NCBI GenBank assembly: GCA_964408735.1
Contig: CAYPAX010000005.1
Span: 10,936-74,935 of the forward strand
DNA length: 64,000 bases
Reading direction: 5' to 3'
Origin: UBA7887 sp964408735
GTDB lineage: Bacteria > Pseudomonadota > Alphaproteobacteria > UBA7887
Numbering within the stretch: the first letter of the stretch is position 1; the number at the start of each line of letters is the position of its first letter. The notes beneath the pieces were generated by a model. The model was given only the letters and a program-made list of their open reading frames with translations. It searched no databases and was not told where the DNA came from. The translations under genes and the position numbers were made by a program. Below, one piece after another: positions 42,402-52,408 of this stretch.

Positions 42402-42992
42402 ATGCGCCACGCCGTTGTTCTCGCTGCCCTCGCCCTTTTCGCCATCGCCGGCTCGCCGGCGGCCGCTGGCGAGATCGACACCAGCTTCAAATCGATCGGC
42501 GATCCGGATGCGCCGGTGACCATCGTCGAATACGCCTCGATGAGTTGCCCGCACTGCGCCAATTTCCATACCGAGCGCCTGCCCTGGCTCAAGGAGACCT
42601 ATATCGACACCGGCAAGGTGCGCCTCGAGTTCCGCGACTTTCCCCTCAACGCGCCCGCCTTGTGGGGCGCCATGGCCGCCCATTGCGTGGGCCCGGATCG
42701 TTACTTCGCCTTTCTCGACCTGCTGTTCCGCCAGCAGGAGAACTGGGCCTTCTTCCAGGATGCCGGCGAGCGGCTGAAGAAACTCGCCAAACAGGCCGGC
42801 ATGGGCAGCAACGAGTTCGACATGTGCATGGCGAATCAGTCGGTGCAGATGGCGGTGCTGCAAGCGCGCCAGACCGGCGTCTCGGAGCACAAGGTCGAAT
42901 CGACCCCGAGCCTGGTCATCAACGGCGAGACGGTCGCCGGCGTCCCGAGCCAGGCAGATCTCGCCCGGATGATCGAGGAGGCCGGTGGCTGA
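42402..42992 (+). CDS. DsbA-family thiol:disulphide interchange protein
   Basis: A 196-residue exported thioredoxin-fold protein with a signal peptide ending near AAAGE, active site CPHC in YASMSCPHCANFH, and the cis-Pro loop VESTPSLVING. The architecture matches the alphaproteobacterial DsbA (Com1-like) group. The ATG at 42402 follows GGAGACG. It is likely to oxidise periplasmic cysteines, which would serve the cysteine-capped pentapeptide proteins. smc starts 53 nt downstream. Confidence 0.88.
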   Translation: MRHAVVLAALALFAIAGSPAAAGEIDTSFKSIGDPDAPVTIVEYASMSCPHCANFHTERLPWLKETYIDTGKVRLEFRDFPLNAPALWGAMAAHCVGPDRYFAFLDLLFRQQENWAFFQDAGERLKKLAKQAGMGSNEFDMCMANQSVQMAVLQARQTGVSEHKVESTPSLVINGETVAGVPSQADLARMIEEAGG

Positions 42993-43045
42993 GCCCGGCA
43001 CAGTTGTTCTATACTTCGCTTCTGTAGTCACGCGGCGGACAAGCC

Positions 43046-46000
43046 TTGCAATTCACGCGCCTGAAGCTCGTCGGCTTCAAATCCTTCGTTGAGCCTACTG
43101 ACCTGGCCATCGAGCCCGGGCTGACCGGCATTGTCGGACCCAACGGCTGCGGCAAGTCAAACCTGGTCGAGGCGCTGCGCTGGGTCATGGGCGAGACCTC
43201 CGCCAAGCAGATTCGCGGCGGCGAGATGGACGACGTCATTTTTTCCGGCACCGCCGAGCGCCCGGCGCGCAACCTGGCCGAGGTGGCGTTGGTGCTCGAC
43301 AACGCCGAGCGCGACGCGCCGGCCGCCTATAACGAGCATCCCGAGCTCGAAATCTCGCGCCGCATCGAGCGCGGCTCGGGCTCCAACTATCGCATCAACG
43401 GCCGCGACGTGCGCGCCCGAGACGTGCAGATCCTGTTTGCCGACGCGGCCAGCGGTGCCCGTTCCACGGCCCTGGTCAGCCAGGGCCAGATCGGCCAGCT
43501 CATCAGCGCCAAGCCGACCCAGCGGCGGCATCTGCTGGAGGAAGCGGCGGGCATTACCGGCCTGCACACGCGCCGTCACGAGGCGGAGTTGCGGCTGCGC
43601 GCAGCGGAGACCAATCTCGACCGCCTCGAGGACGTCATCGCGGCGCTCGAATCGCAAATGCAGGCGCTCAAGCGCCAGTCCCGCCAGGCGGCGCGCTACC
43701 GCTCCCTGAGCGGGCGCTTGCGCAAGGCCGAGGCGGCACTGTTCTATCGCCGTTGGCAGGAGGCGCGCGACGATCTGGCTGCGGCCGAGGCGGCCATGGC
43801 CGAGGTCGAGCACAACGTGGCCGAGACCACGCGCGTGGCGGCCGAAGCGACCACGCTGCAGGCAGGTATCGCCGAAGGCCTGCCGGAGCTGCGTCGTATC
43901 GAGGCCGAGGCCGCCGCCGCGTTGCACCGTTTGGAGATCGAAGGCGAAGCCATCGCCGACGAGGAGCGCCGCCTTGCCGCGGCCACTGCCGAGTGCCAGG
44001 CGCAGCTCGAAACCCTGGGCCGCGACCTGGCGCGCGAAGGCACCCTGGCGACGGAAGCCGAAACTGCGCTGCGCGAGCTTGGTGAGGAAGCATCGGTCCT
44101 CGAAAAGGATACCGCAGGCGCCAGCGGCGAGCAGGAAAAGGCCGCTGAGAGCCTGGAGCAAGAGCGCGCAGCGCTGGAGTCCATCGACGGCGAACTTGCT
44201 GAGCGTACCGCGGCGCTGGCGGCTGCTGAAGTGCGCCACGCCGATCTTGCCCGCCGCCAGGACGAGCTCGAGACCCGCCTCGCCTCGCTCGACACCCAGA
44301 ACGACGAGGTGGCGGCGCAAAGGGCTGCCATCGCCGCGCGGCTTGCCGACGCCACGGCGCTTGGCGAAGCCGAGGCGGCGCTTGCCGCCGCCCGTGAGCG
44401 GGTGGCGGCTGCCCACACCGCCCTGGAGAAAAGCCAGCAAGGTCTCGGCGCGGCTGAGGGCGCCCGTGCGGCCGCCGAGGCCACCGAGCGCAGCGCGCGC
44501 GAGGCCCTGCGCGAGGCCGAGATGGCGCGCCAGCGCACCGCCTCGGAGGCCGCCGCGCTGGCCGCTGCCCTCGACCATGATCGCGGCGACACGGGCAAGC
44601 CCCTGATCGACAACATTGCCGTGCTCGAAGGCTTGGAGCTGGCGCTCGGCGCCGCGCTTGGCGACGACCTCATGGCCTCGACGGACCCGGCCGCCGCCGC
44701 CCATTGGCACGATCTCGGCAGCAAGCCTGCCGGCCCGGCCCTGCCGCAAGGCGCCGAGCCCTTGGCGGACTTCCTTGAAGCCCCGGCGGCTCTTGAGCCT
44801 CGCTTCGCCCAGGTCGGGTTGGTCGAGGCCGCCGACGGGGCGCGTCTGCAAGGCGAGCTGGCGCAAGGCCAGCGCCTGGTCAGCCGCGACGGCGACCTGT
44901 GGCGCTGGGACGGCTTTACCAGCGCCGCCGATTCCCACGCTGGTGCCGCCGCCCGCCTGCGCCGCCGCCAGCACCTGGAAGGGCTGCTGGCCGAGCTGCC
45001 GGCCCTGGAAGAGCGCGAGGAACAGGCGACGGCGGCGGTCGATACGGCGGCCGCGGCCCTCGGCGAGACCCAGGCGGCATACGAAGCGGCGCGCGCCGGA
45101 GAGAGCGCGGCGCGCAGCAGCGCTCGCGAGGCGGATAATGGTCTCGAAAGTGCCCGCGCTGCCCATGCCAAGGCCAATGATGCGGTGGCCGAAGATCGCT
45201 CGCGCGATGCCGCCCTGGTCGAAGCCGCGGCGCGCCTGACCAGCGATCGCGACGACACCGCGCAGGCGCTTCGTGCCTGCCGCACCGAGCGGGCCGAGGC
45301 CGAGCCGCTTGACAGCTTGCGGGGCCCGCTCGAAGCGCTGCGTCAGCGCCTGGCCGCACAACGGGTCAAGGTGGATGAGAGCGCCCGCGCCCATGAGCGC
45401 CTGGTGCGCGCGGCGGAAGCCCGGGCCGAGCGCCTGGCGGCGATCACCAGCGACAGCGAAGCCTGGCGCCGCCGCGCGGCGGCGTCGAGTGAGCAGATCG
45501 GCTCTTTGGAAGAGCGCAGGGCTGCTGCCAGAAAGCGGCTGCAAGCGCTGCAGGCAGAGCCCGCGCGCCTGACCGAGCGGCGCAATGCCATTGGTGAGCG
45601 CATCGATACGGCGGCGGCCGCGCGCCGTGATGCCGCGGATCGCCTGGCTGCGGCGGAAACGGCGCTGCGCGAGGCCGATGCCAAGCTCAAGGCCGCCAAC
45701 GAAGTCATGGCCGAGGCGCGTGAAGAGCGCGTGCGCGTCGAAGGCGCGCGCGATCAGGCGCGCTCCCTCGGCGAGGTCGAGGCCGAGCACATCATGGAGC
45801 GCTTCCAGGTCGAGCCGCCGGCTTTGCTGGAGATCGCAGAAGCCAAGTCGGCCGAAGCGCTGGACGATATCGCCAAGCTGCAACGCGCCGTCGAGCGCCT
45901 GCAGCGCGAGCGCGAGACCATGGGCGCGGTCAACCTGCGGGCCGATGCCGAGGCCGCGGAACTTGCTGAGCAGATCGAGACCATGGTCGGCGAGCGCGAC

Positions 46001-46546
46001 GACCTGATCGCCGCCATCGCCAAGCTGCGCGGCGGCATCGCCTCCCTCAACCGCGAGGGCCGGCAAAGGCTGCTGGCCGCGTTCGAGGAGATCAACGGTC
46101 ATTTCCAGACCCTGTTCGAGCGCCTGTTCGGCGGTGGCAAGGCGCATCTCGACCTGGTCGGCGACGACGACCCGCTTGAGGCCGGGCTGGAGGTGATGGC
46201 GAGCCCGCCCGGTAAGCGCCTGCAAAACCTCAGTCTGCTGTCGGGCGGCGAGAAGGCGCTGTCGGCGCTGGCGTTGCTGTTCGCCGTGTTCCTCACCAAG
46301 CCGACGCCGATCTGCGTGCTCGACGAGGTCGACGCACCGCTCGACGACGCCAATGTCGACCGCTTCTGCAATATGGTCGAGGAAATCGCCGAGACCTCGG
46401 CCACCCGATTCCTCGTCGTCACCCATCATCGCCTGACCATGGCCCGCATGCGCCGGCTGTTCGGCGTGACCATGGGCGAGCGCGGCGTTTCGCAGCTGGT
46501 TTCCGTGGACATGAGCGAGGCCGAGCTGCTGCAGGCTGCCGAGTAA
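43046..46546 (+). CDS. smc: Chromosome segregation ATPase SMC
   Basis: A 1166-residue SMC from a TTG start. The N-terminal ATPase head has Walker A GPNGCGKS (31-38); two long coiled-coil arms rich in Ala, Glu and Arg flank a hinge around residues 515-640 (NIAVLEGLELALGAALGDDL opens it). The C-terminal head has the ABC signature LSGGEK (1065-1070) and Walker B VLDEVDAPLDD. It folds chromosomal DNA with ScpAB, which are not in this window. Confidence 0.95.
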   Translation: MQFTRLKLVGFKSFVEPTDLAIEPGLTGIVGPNGCGKSNLVEALRWVMGETSAKQIRGGEMDDVIFSGTAERPARNLAEVALVLDNAERDAPAAYNEHPELEISRRIERGSGSNYRINGRDVRARDVQILFADAASGARSTALVSQGQIGQLISAKPTQRRHLLEEAAGITGLHTRRHEAELRLRAAETNLDRLEDVIAALESQMQALKRQSRQAARYRSLSGRLRKAEAALFYRRWQEARDDLAAAEAAMAEVEHNVAETTRVAAEATTLQAGIAEGLPELRRIEAEAAAALHRLEIEGEAIADEERRLAAATAECQAQLETLGRDLAREGTLATEAETALRELGEEASVLEKDTAGASGEQEKAAESLEQERAALESIDGELAERTAALAAAEVRHADLARRQDELETRLASLDTQNDEVAAQRAAIAARLADATALGEAEAALAAARERVAAAHTALEKSQQGLGAAEGARAAAEATERSAREALREAEMARQRTASEAAALAAALDHDRGDTGKPLIDNIAVLEGLELALGAALGDDLMASTDPAAAAHWHDLGSKPAGPALPQGAEPLADFLEAPAALEPRFAQVGLVEAADGARLQGELAQGQRLVSRDGDLWRWDGFTSAADSHAGAAARLRRRQHLEGLLAELPALEEREEQATAAVDTAAAALGETQAAYEAARAGESAARSSAREADNGLESARAAHAKANDAVAEDRSRDAALVEAAARLTSDRDDTAQALRACRTERAEAEPLDSLRGPLEALRQRLAAQRVKVDESARAHERLVRAAEARAERLAAITSDSEAWRRRAAASSEQIGSLEERRAAARKRLQALQAEPARLTERRNAIGERIDTAAAARRDAADRLAAAETALREADAKLKAANEVMAEAREERVRVEGARDQARSLGEVEAEHIMERFQVEPPALLEIAEAKSAEALDDIAKLQRAVERLQRERETMGAVNLRADAEAAELAEQIETMVGERDDLIAAIAKLRGGIASLNREGRQRLLAAFEEINGHFQTLFERLFGGGKAHLDLVGDDDPLEAGLEVMASPPGKRLQNLSLLSGGEKALSALALLFAVFLTKPTPICVLDEVDAPLDDANVDRFCNMVEEIAETSATRFLVVTHHRLTMARMRRLFGVTMGERGVSQLVSVDMSEAELLQAAE

Positions 46547-46601
46547 ATCGCGCTCTAAATACCATATTGATATCAATGGGTTACGATGACACGACTGAAT
46601 C

Positions 46602-46630
46602 TTGACAGGTTCCGGGTCAAACCCTATGTT
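46602..46630 (+). promoter_or_regulatory. Sigma70 promoter of the ATP synthase F0 operon
   Basis: A perfect TTGACA (46602-46607) and TATGTT (46625-46630) are separated by 17 bp, 45 nt before atpI. The stretch after smc also holds a 12-bp palindrome ATTGATATCAAT (46566-46577) of unknown role. Confidence 0.65.
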
Positions 46631-46674
46631 GCACGCGCTTTTTCGCCGCCCCTTCGCTGGCGGCAAGGCAAAGG

Positions 46675-47010
46675 ATGCCGATGACGGCAAACAAGCCGCC
46701 TCCGTCTCTGGAGGATCTTGATAGACGTCTGAGAGAGGCCCGCAGCAAACACGATCCCGCCAAGGCCGACCCCTCCCGGGCTACGTCGATTGGACAGGCT
46801 CTCCGCCTGGCGACAGAAATGGCGTCGGCGGTGTTTGTCGGCGCAGTGATGGGCTGGGGCCTGGATGAGCTCCTTGGCACACGTCCCTGGCTGCTGCTGC
46901 TTTTCTTGGCTCTTGGGATGGCGGCGGGAACATTGAATGCGTATCGGACGGCAATGCGCTTGAGCGCGGCCGCCGACAAGACGGACAAGGATGGCGGCCC
47001 CAGCGCTTGA
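46675..47010 (+). CDS. atpI: ATP synthase protein I (AtpI)
   Basis: A 111-residue protein with a soluble N-terminus (SLEDLDRRLREARSK) and two membrane helices around MASAVFVGAVMGWGLDELLG and WLLLLFLALGMAAGTLN. Typical alphaproteobacterial AtpI, an assembly factor for the c-ring. ATGs at 46675 and 46681 both have AAGG at good spacing; the longer is given. First gene of the F0 operon behind a strong promoter. Confidence 0.85.
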   Translation: MPMTANKPPPSLEDLDRRLREARSKHDPAKADPSRATSIGQALRLATEMASAVFVGAVMGWGLDELLGTRPWLLLLFLALGMAAGTLNAYRTAMRLSAAADKTDKDGGPSA

Positions 47011-47040
47011 GGTCGCCAACCAGGATACAGGGAAGACGCG

Positions 47041-47775
47041 GTGGCCGCCGGACATAGCCCACTCGAACAATTCGCGATTCATCGCCTGGTGGAAATGCAC
47101 ATCGGCGGTGTCGATGTGTCGTTCACCAATTCGTCGCTGATGATGGTGATCGGCGTCGCGCTGATGTCGGCCTTCCTGACGCTCAGTCCCAAGCGCAACG
47201 CGCTGGTGCCGGGCCGCTGGCAGCTGCTGGCGGAGATGAGTTACGAGCTGATAGCGAAAACCGTACGCGACAGCGTCGGCTCGGAAGGGCGCAAGTACTT
47301 CCCCTTCGTCTTTACGCTGTTCATGTTCATCCTGTTCTGCAATTCCCTCGGCCTCATCCCCTACAGCTTCACCGTCACCAGCCACATCATCGTCACCTTC
47401 GCGCTGGCCGGCGTCATCTTCGTCGGCGTGACGATCCTCGGCATTGTCCGCCACGGCGGAAAGTTCTTCTCGCTGTTCCTGCCCCCCGGCGTGCCGATCG
47501 CCCTGGCGCCGCTGCTGGTGCCGATCGAGTTCATCTCCTACATGTCGCGGCCGATCAGCCTCTCGGTGCGCCTGGCCGCCAACATGATGGCCGGCCACAC
47601 CATGATCAAAGTCTTCGCCGGCTTTGTCGTGGCGCTCGGCATCTTCGGCATCGCGCCGTTCATCTTCATCGTCCTGCTGTTCGCGCTCGAGACCATCATC
47701 GCGTTCCTGCAGGCCTACGTCTTCGCCGTTCTGACCTGCCTCTACATCAGCGATTCGGTGCATCTGCATCACTGA
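47041..47775 (+). CDS. atpB: ATP synthase F0 subunit a
   Basis: A 244-residue membrane protein of F0. The essential Arg of the proton channel is in ISLSVRLAANMMAGH, and the C-terminal helix pair FIFIVLLFALETIIAFLQAY (by position 47668-47727) faces the c-ring. GTG start at 47041. It provides the half-channels for proton flow. Standard place in the operon between atpI and atpE. Confidence 0.95.
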   Translation: MAAGHSPLEQFAIHRLVEMHIGGVDVSFTNSSLMMVIGVALMSAFLTLSPKRNALVPGRWQLLAEMSYELIAKTVRDSVGSEGRKYFPFVFTLFMFILFCNSLGLIPYSFTVTSHIIVTFALAGVIFVGVTILGIVRHGGKFFSLFLPPGVPIALAPLLVPIEFISYMSRPISLSVRLAANMMAGHTMIKVFAGFVVALGIFGIAPFIFIVLLFALETIIAFLQAYVFAVLTCLYISDSVHLHH

Positions 47776-47826
47776 TCGGCGGGCCTGACCCTACTCTTGT
47801 GACCCTCAAACGAAGGATCGAAAACC

Positions 47827-48051
47827 GTGGATATTGAAGCCGCAAAACTCATCGGCGCCGGACTGGCGACCATCGGCGTGGCCGGCGCGGGCGTCGGCAT
47901 CGGCACCATCTTCGGCCAGTATGTGGCCGGCGGTTTGCGCAACCCCGCTGCGGCGCCGAAAATGTTCGGCAACGTGCTGCTGGGCTTTGCGCTCACCGAG
48001 GCGGTGGCGCTCTACGCGCTGGTCATGGCCTTCCTGATCATGTTCGGCTAA
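47827..48051 (+). CDS. atpE: ATP synthase F0 subunit c
   Basis: A 74-residue hairpin of two helices. The loop RNPAAAPK is the F1-contact loop, GAGVGIGTIFG is the glycine-rich first helix and the proton-carrying Glu is in GFALTEAVALYALV. GTG start at 47827 behind GAAGGA. Length is normal for alphaproteobacteria. Confidence 0.95.
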   Translation: MDIEAAKLIGAGLATIGVAGAGVGIGTIFGQYVAGGLRNPAAAPKMFGNVLLGFALTEAVALYALVMAFLIMFG

Positions 48052-48088
48052 GAGCCGAGCAAAGAACCCCAAGGCCGGGGAGAGCGCC

Positions 48089-48580
48089 ATGCCACAGATG
48101 GAATTCGCCGACTACATGCCGCAACTGGTGTGGCTGGCGATTACCTTCACCGCTTTCTATTTCGTGATGGCCCGGGTGGCCCTGCCGCGCATCGCCGAGG
48201 CGATCGAGAGCCGCCAGGAGCGGGTCGCGAACGATCTCGAGACGGCGACGCGCATGCGCGAGGAAGCGGAGGAGGCGCTTGCCGCCTATGAAGCGACCAT
48301 GGCCAAGGCCCGCGCCGAGGCGCAGGCCATTGCCGCCAAGGCACGCGAGGAGATCGCCGCCGAGGCGGCCGAGCGCCAGGCCGCCTTCGAGGCCGAGCTC
48401 GATGCCCGCGCCGTGGCGGAAGAGGCGCGGATCGCCGAAGCGGTGGCCGAGGTGCGCGCGGGCCTGCGCGACGTGGCCGTGGCTGCGGCCCAGGCCGCGA
48501 CCGCCAAGCTGCTCGGCGGTGAGGTTTCCCAGGACGCCTTGAACAAGGCGGTGGATGCCGAGATGGAGGCGCGCGCCTGA
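48089..48580 (+). CDS. atpF': ATP synthase F0 subunit b'
   Basis: A 163-residue peripheral-stalk subunit with one N-terminal helix (LVWLAITFTAFYFVMARVAL) and a long Ala/Glu-rich coiled coil. The first of two b-type genes in tandem is the divergent b', a feature of alphaproteobacteria and phototrophs. Its TGA overlaps the next ATG by one base. Confidence 0.9.
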   Translation: MPQMEFADYMPQLVWLAITFTAFYFVMARVALPRIAEAIESRQERVANDLETATRMREEAEEALAAYEATMAKARAEAQAIAAKAREEIAAEAAERQAAFEAELDARAVAEEARIAEAVAEVRAGLRDVAVAAAQAATAKLLGGEVSQDALNKAVDAEMEARA

Positions 48581-49065
48581 TGTTTCACGATCCCGAATTC
48601 TGGGTGCTGATCGCCTTCCTGGTCTTCATCGCCGCCGTCGGCAAGAAGGCCTGGGCCATGATCACCGGCATGCTCGACGGCCGCGCCGCGGCGATCAAGA
48701 GCGAGCTGGAGAAGGCCGTCGAGCTGCGCGAGGAGGCCCAGACCCTGCTCGCCGGCTATCAGCGCCAGCAGCGCGATGCGGTCAAGGAGACCGAGGACAT
48801 CGTCGAGCAGGCCCACCAGACCGCCCGCATCGAGACCGAGCAGGCCAAGAGCGACATCGCAGAAGCCCTGGAGCGCCGCGGCAAGTCGGCCACGGACAAG
48901 ATCGCCCAGGCCGAAGCCAGGGCCCTGGAGCAGATCCGCGCCGATACGGTCGACGTCACCATCGCCGCGACCCGCCGCGTCATCGCCGAGAGCCTCGACG
49001 AGGCACGCTCCGGCGCGCTGGTCGACGAGGCGATCGCGGGGCTGGGCAAGAACCTGGCGAACTGA
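48580..49065 (+). CDS. atpF: ATP synthase F0 subunit b
   Basis: A 161-residue b subunit: short N-terminal helix FWVLIAFLVFIAAVGKKAW, then a charged coiled coil with many Gln and Glu that ends ALVDEAIAGLGKNLAN. It pairs with b' in the peripheral stalk. Last gene of the operon. A weak hairpin (49074-49092) follows, and the rest of the 170-bp gap to 49236 shows no gene. Confidence 0.92.
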   Translation: MFHDPEFWVLIAFLVFIAAVGKKAWAMITGMLDGRAAAIKSELEKAVELREEAQTLLAGYQRQQRDAVKETEDIVEQAHQTARIETEQAKSDIAEALERRGKSATDKIAQAEARALEQIRADTVDVTIAATRRVIAESLDEARSGALVDEAIAGLGKNLAN

Positions 49066-49235
49066 GCCCTTTCGTCAAGCGACTTCGCTGACTTGTAGGT
49101 GGCACGCGGAGGCGCGGAGCCGCGGAGGGAACGCTGGTGATTGTGGCTACGCTTCGCTGCTTCCTGACAATCTCAACCTCGTAATCATCTCCGCTCTGTT
49201 TGCCAGCGCCACCTCGACGCCGGCGCCGGTCGCGC

Positions 49236-49574
49236 CTATTCGCATTGCAGTGTCTGTGGGCCGGACATCAGGTTCTTGACGACCGTCTTTCCTTTGTAGT
49301 CGTATTCGATATTTACGAAACCGGCATACGTCTTCAACCGGACGACATAGTGGAGGTTTTCGTCGTCCGCTTCATGGATCGGTTCCGGGTCGCCGGCAAC
49401 GCCGTCGTTTGCGGCACGAATGCCGGTGCCGATCTTCTCGTAGGTCCGCCATTCCTGTTTGCTCTCGTCAAAACATGTCATGGCAAGCTCTACCGCCGCA
49501 TCATCGGCATGGGCGGATGTGACAAGAGTGGCCGCGAGCCAGGTCGCAGCGGTCAGGAATCCTACGCGGGTCAT
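49236..49574 (-). CDS. Uncharacterised small exported protein
   Basis: A 112-residue protein with a signal peptide ending near SAHADD and a mature part of about 88 residues with two cysteines (MTCFDESKQ and the C-terminal TLQCE) that could form a disulphide. It is mainly beta by pattern (HYVVRLKTYAGFVNIEYDYKG region). No family recognised. It is transcribed toward the ATP synthase operon, starting 60 nt before the histidine kinase end. Confidence 0.6.
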   Translation of the reverse strand: MTRVGFLTAATWLAATLVTSAHADDAAVELAMTCFDESKQEWRTYEKIGTGIRAANDGVAGDPEPIHEADDENLHYVVRLKTYAGFVNIEYDYKGKTVVKNLMSGPQTLQCE

Positions 49575-49633
49575 CGTGCCAGCTCCTTATCTTCACTCGA
49601 TCATTCTTATCGCGGAAGTATAGCATGCGCCCC

Positions 49634-50994
49634 TCACGCCGGCCGTGGCAACCGCACCACCGCCCGTAACCCCCCCTCCGCCATATTCTCCAGCGTCACT
49701 TCGCCGCCGTGGGCGCGGAGGATGGTGCGGGCTATGGCCAGGCCGAGGCCCATGCCGCCCGTGTCGGCGCCGCGGGCTTCGTCGAGGCGGGTGAAGGGGG
49801 CAAAGACGCGTTCCAGGTCCGCTTCCGGGATGCCGGGGCCTTGGTCGTCGATGGTGATGGTGACGGCGTCGGCGTCGGCTGCCAGGCGCAAGCTCGCCCG
49901 TTCACCGTGGCTGGCGGCGTTTTCGATGAGGTTGCGCAAGCTCCGGCGCAGGGCGGCCGGGCGGCAGGCGAGGACGGTGCGCTCGGCCGGTGCCATTTCC
50001 ACCGCCAGGCCGAGTTCGCGCAGGTCTTCGGCGATGCTGTCGAGGAGTGCTGCGATATCGACCGGGCGGGTGTCGTCGGCTGCCGCCTCCTCGCGCAGGA
50101 AGGCCAGCGTCGCCTCGGTCATCTCGCGCATCTCGTCGAGGGTCTCGATTATCTTGGCGCGGGCTTCGGTGTCCTCGACCAGCTCCGCGCGCAAACGCAG
50201 GCTGGTGATCGGCGTGCGCAGGTCGTGGGAGATGGCGGCCAGCATCGCCGTGCGGTCGCGCATGAAGCGGTCGAGGCGCGCGTGCATGCGGTTGAAGGCG
50301 CGCACCGTGCGCCGGGCCTCGTCGGGGCCTTCCTCGGCGAGGTCCGGCACATCCTCGCCACGCCCGAGCCCGTCCGCCGCCTCGGCCAGGCGCCGCATGG
50401 GCCGCGACAGGCGCCGCGCCGCCAGCACGCCGACTCCGGCAACCGCAAAGCCGGACAAAACCAGCGAGACCAGGAACGGCGCCCCGAGCGGTGGCGCACC
50501 CGGCGCCGCGCCGGTCTCGGCATTGAGCCACATGTCTTCGGTCAGCGGCACGGAAAGCACAAGCCAGCGCAGCCGGCGGTGCTCACGCTCCTCGAAACGG
50601 TCATCCTCGTCATCCTCGTCGTCTCGCCAACGCCTGACATCGATGCCGACGCGGACCATGGACTCAGGCACTCCCATGGCATTGGCCAGGTCTTCGGCGA
50701 GCAGCGCCGAGGGTCCGAAGCGCGACTGGCGCTCGGTCGCCGCCTCGGGAGCGATCCAAAAGCGCAGGCGCCGCGAGCTGGCGGCGCGCAGCACGCGCTG
50801 GTGGGCGCGCGGCGGGGTCTCGGCGAGCAGGCGGGCAAGCCCGGCGGTGCGCGCCACCACGGTCTCGCGCAGCACCTGCCGCACGGCTTCGTGGCGCTCG
50901 TGGGCGAACATGGCGAAGGCGACGCCTTGGGCCACCAGCAGCGCCAACAGCAGCAGCAAGGTGAGGCGGCCGGCGAAGCCTTTCGGCATTAGGG

Positions 50995-50998
<4 letters not shown>
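49634..50998 (-). CDS. Sensor histidine kinase with an acidic periplasmic loop
   Basis: A 454-residue classic sensor: helix 1 (about 11-31), periplasmic domain (32-172), helix 2 (about 173-193), HAMP (194-246), phospho-acceptor His258 in AAISHDLRTPITSLR, then the N box NLIENAASHG, DQGPGIPEADLERVF and GMGLGLAIAR. The periplasmic domain carries a run of acidic residues (DDEDDEDDRFEEREH, 126-140), suggesting cation sensing. It overlaps its response regulator by 4 bp. Confidence 0.92.
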
Positions 50999-51714
<716 letters not shown>

Positions 51715-51883
51715 GACTCAGTGCTAGCGCGTTTTGCCGGGCTGTGCGGCAGAAAAGTGTAACAGAGTGTGTCAGGGCGGCGCCCGCCCACGCTTTGCGA
51801 CCATTTGCCCGGGCCCCTGCCATAGTTGCGCGACAACCGCTCCCTATGTTTCGGCCATCGCACACACAGACAGGAGACTTTCG

Positions 51884-52381
51884 ATGGCCGAACACAAGAT
51901 GAAGTCCCGCACCAAGACCGTGATCGGCGTTGCCGTGGCTGCCGTGGTGGCCACCGTGGCGGTGGCCGGCGTGGTCCAGGCCGCGCGCGGCTATGGCGGC
52001 TGTGGCGGCATGGCCGGCAAGATGATCGGCCACCACGTGGTCGAGCGCTTCGACACGGACGGCGACGGCCGCCTGACCCAGGCCGAGATCGACGCCGCCC
52101 GAGCCGATCACATGGCGCGGTTCGACGCGAACAGCGACGGTGCGCTCACGCTCGAAGAGTTCGAGGGCCTGTTCCACGAGCTGACCCAGCCGGTCACCGT
52201 GCGTGCCTTCCAGATGCTCGACCCGGACGGCGATGCCAGCATCAGCGCCGACGAGCTCGACAAGCGCCTGGCCCGTGCCGTCGCCCGTCACGATCGCAAC
52301 GGCGACGGCGCCCTGTCACCCGACGACATGCGCCGCGGCCACTGGCGGGGCGAGCGCCATCACGACGAGAGCGACGACTAG
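51884..52381 (+). CDS. Membrane-anchored or exported EF-hand calcium-binding protein
   Basis: A 165-residue protein with one N-terminal hydrophobic helix (about 13-33), a short glycine-rich segment (RGYGGCGGM) and four EF-hand loops at 57-68 (DTDGDGRLTQAE), 81-92 (DANSDGALTLEE), 113-124 (DPDGDASISADE) and 137-148 (DRNGDGALSPDD). The C-terminus is His/Asp rich. CAGGAGA precedes the ATG. Divergent from the response regulator; possible half-sites around 51758-51778 are too weak to call. Confidence 0.85.
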   Translation: MAEHKMKSRTKTVIGVAVAAVVATVAVAGVVQAARGYGGCGGMAGKMIGHHVVERFDTDGDGRLTQAEIDAARADHMARFDANSDGALTLEEFEGLFHELTQPVTVRAFQMLDPDGDASISADELDKRLARAVARHDRNGDGALSPDDMRRGHWRGERHHDESDD

Positions 52382-52408
52382 AGGCCCAGCCGATACGCGT
52401 CTTGGGCA

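Noticed and set aside
46566..46577. 12-bp palindrome ATTGATATCAAT after smc as an FNR-like or other operator
   Set aside because: It does not match the FNR TTGAT-N4-ATCAA spacing (the half-sites overlap) and no second copy is seen; kept only as a note in the promoter entry.
43157..46690. A reading frame of over 1,100 codons antisense to smc
   Set aside because: It mirrors the smc codon pattern in a GC-rich genome, has no recognisable domains and no ribosome site; smc motifs are unmistakable on the plus strand.
49066..49235. Possible strong terminator or small RNA after the ATP synthase operon
   Set aside because: The hairpin at 49074-49092 has a bulge and no T-run; the rest shows no clear structure or gene.
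51758..51778. Direct repeats with TGTAACA-like halves as a defined response-regulator operator
   Set aside because: The halves are too degenerate to define a site from one sequence; mentioned only as something to test.
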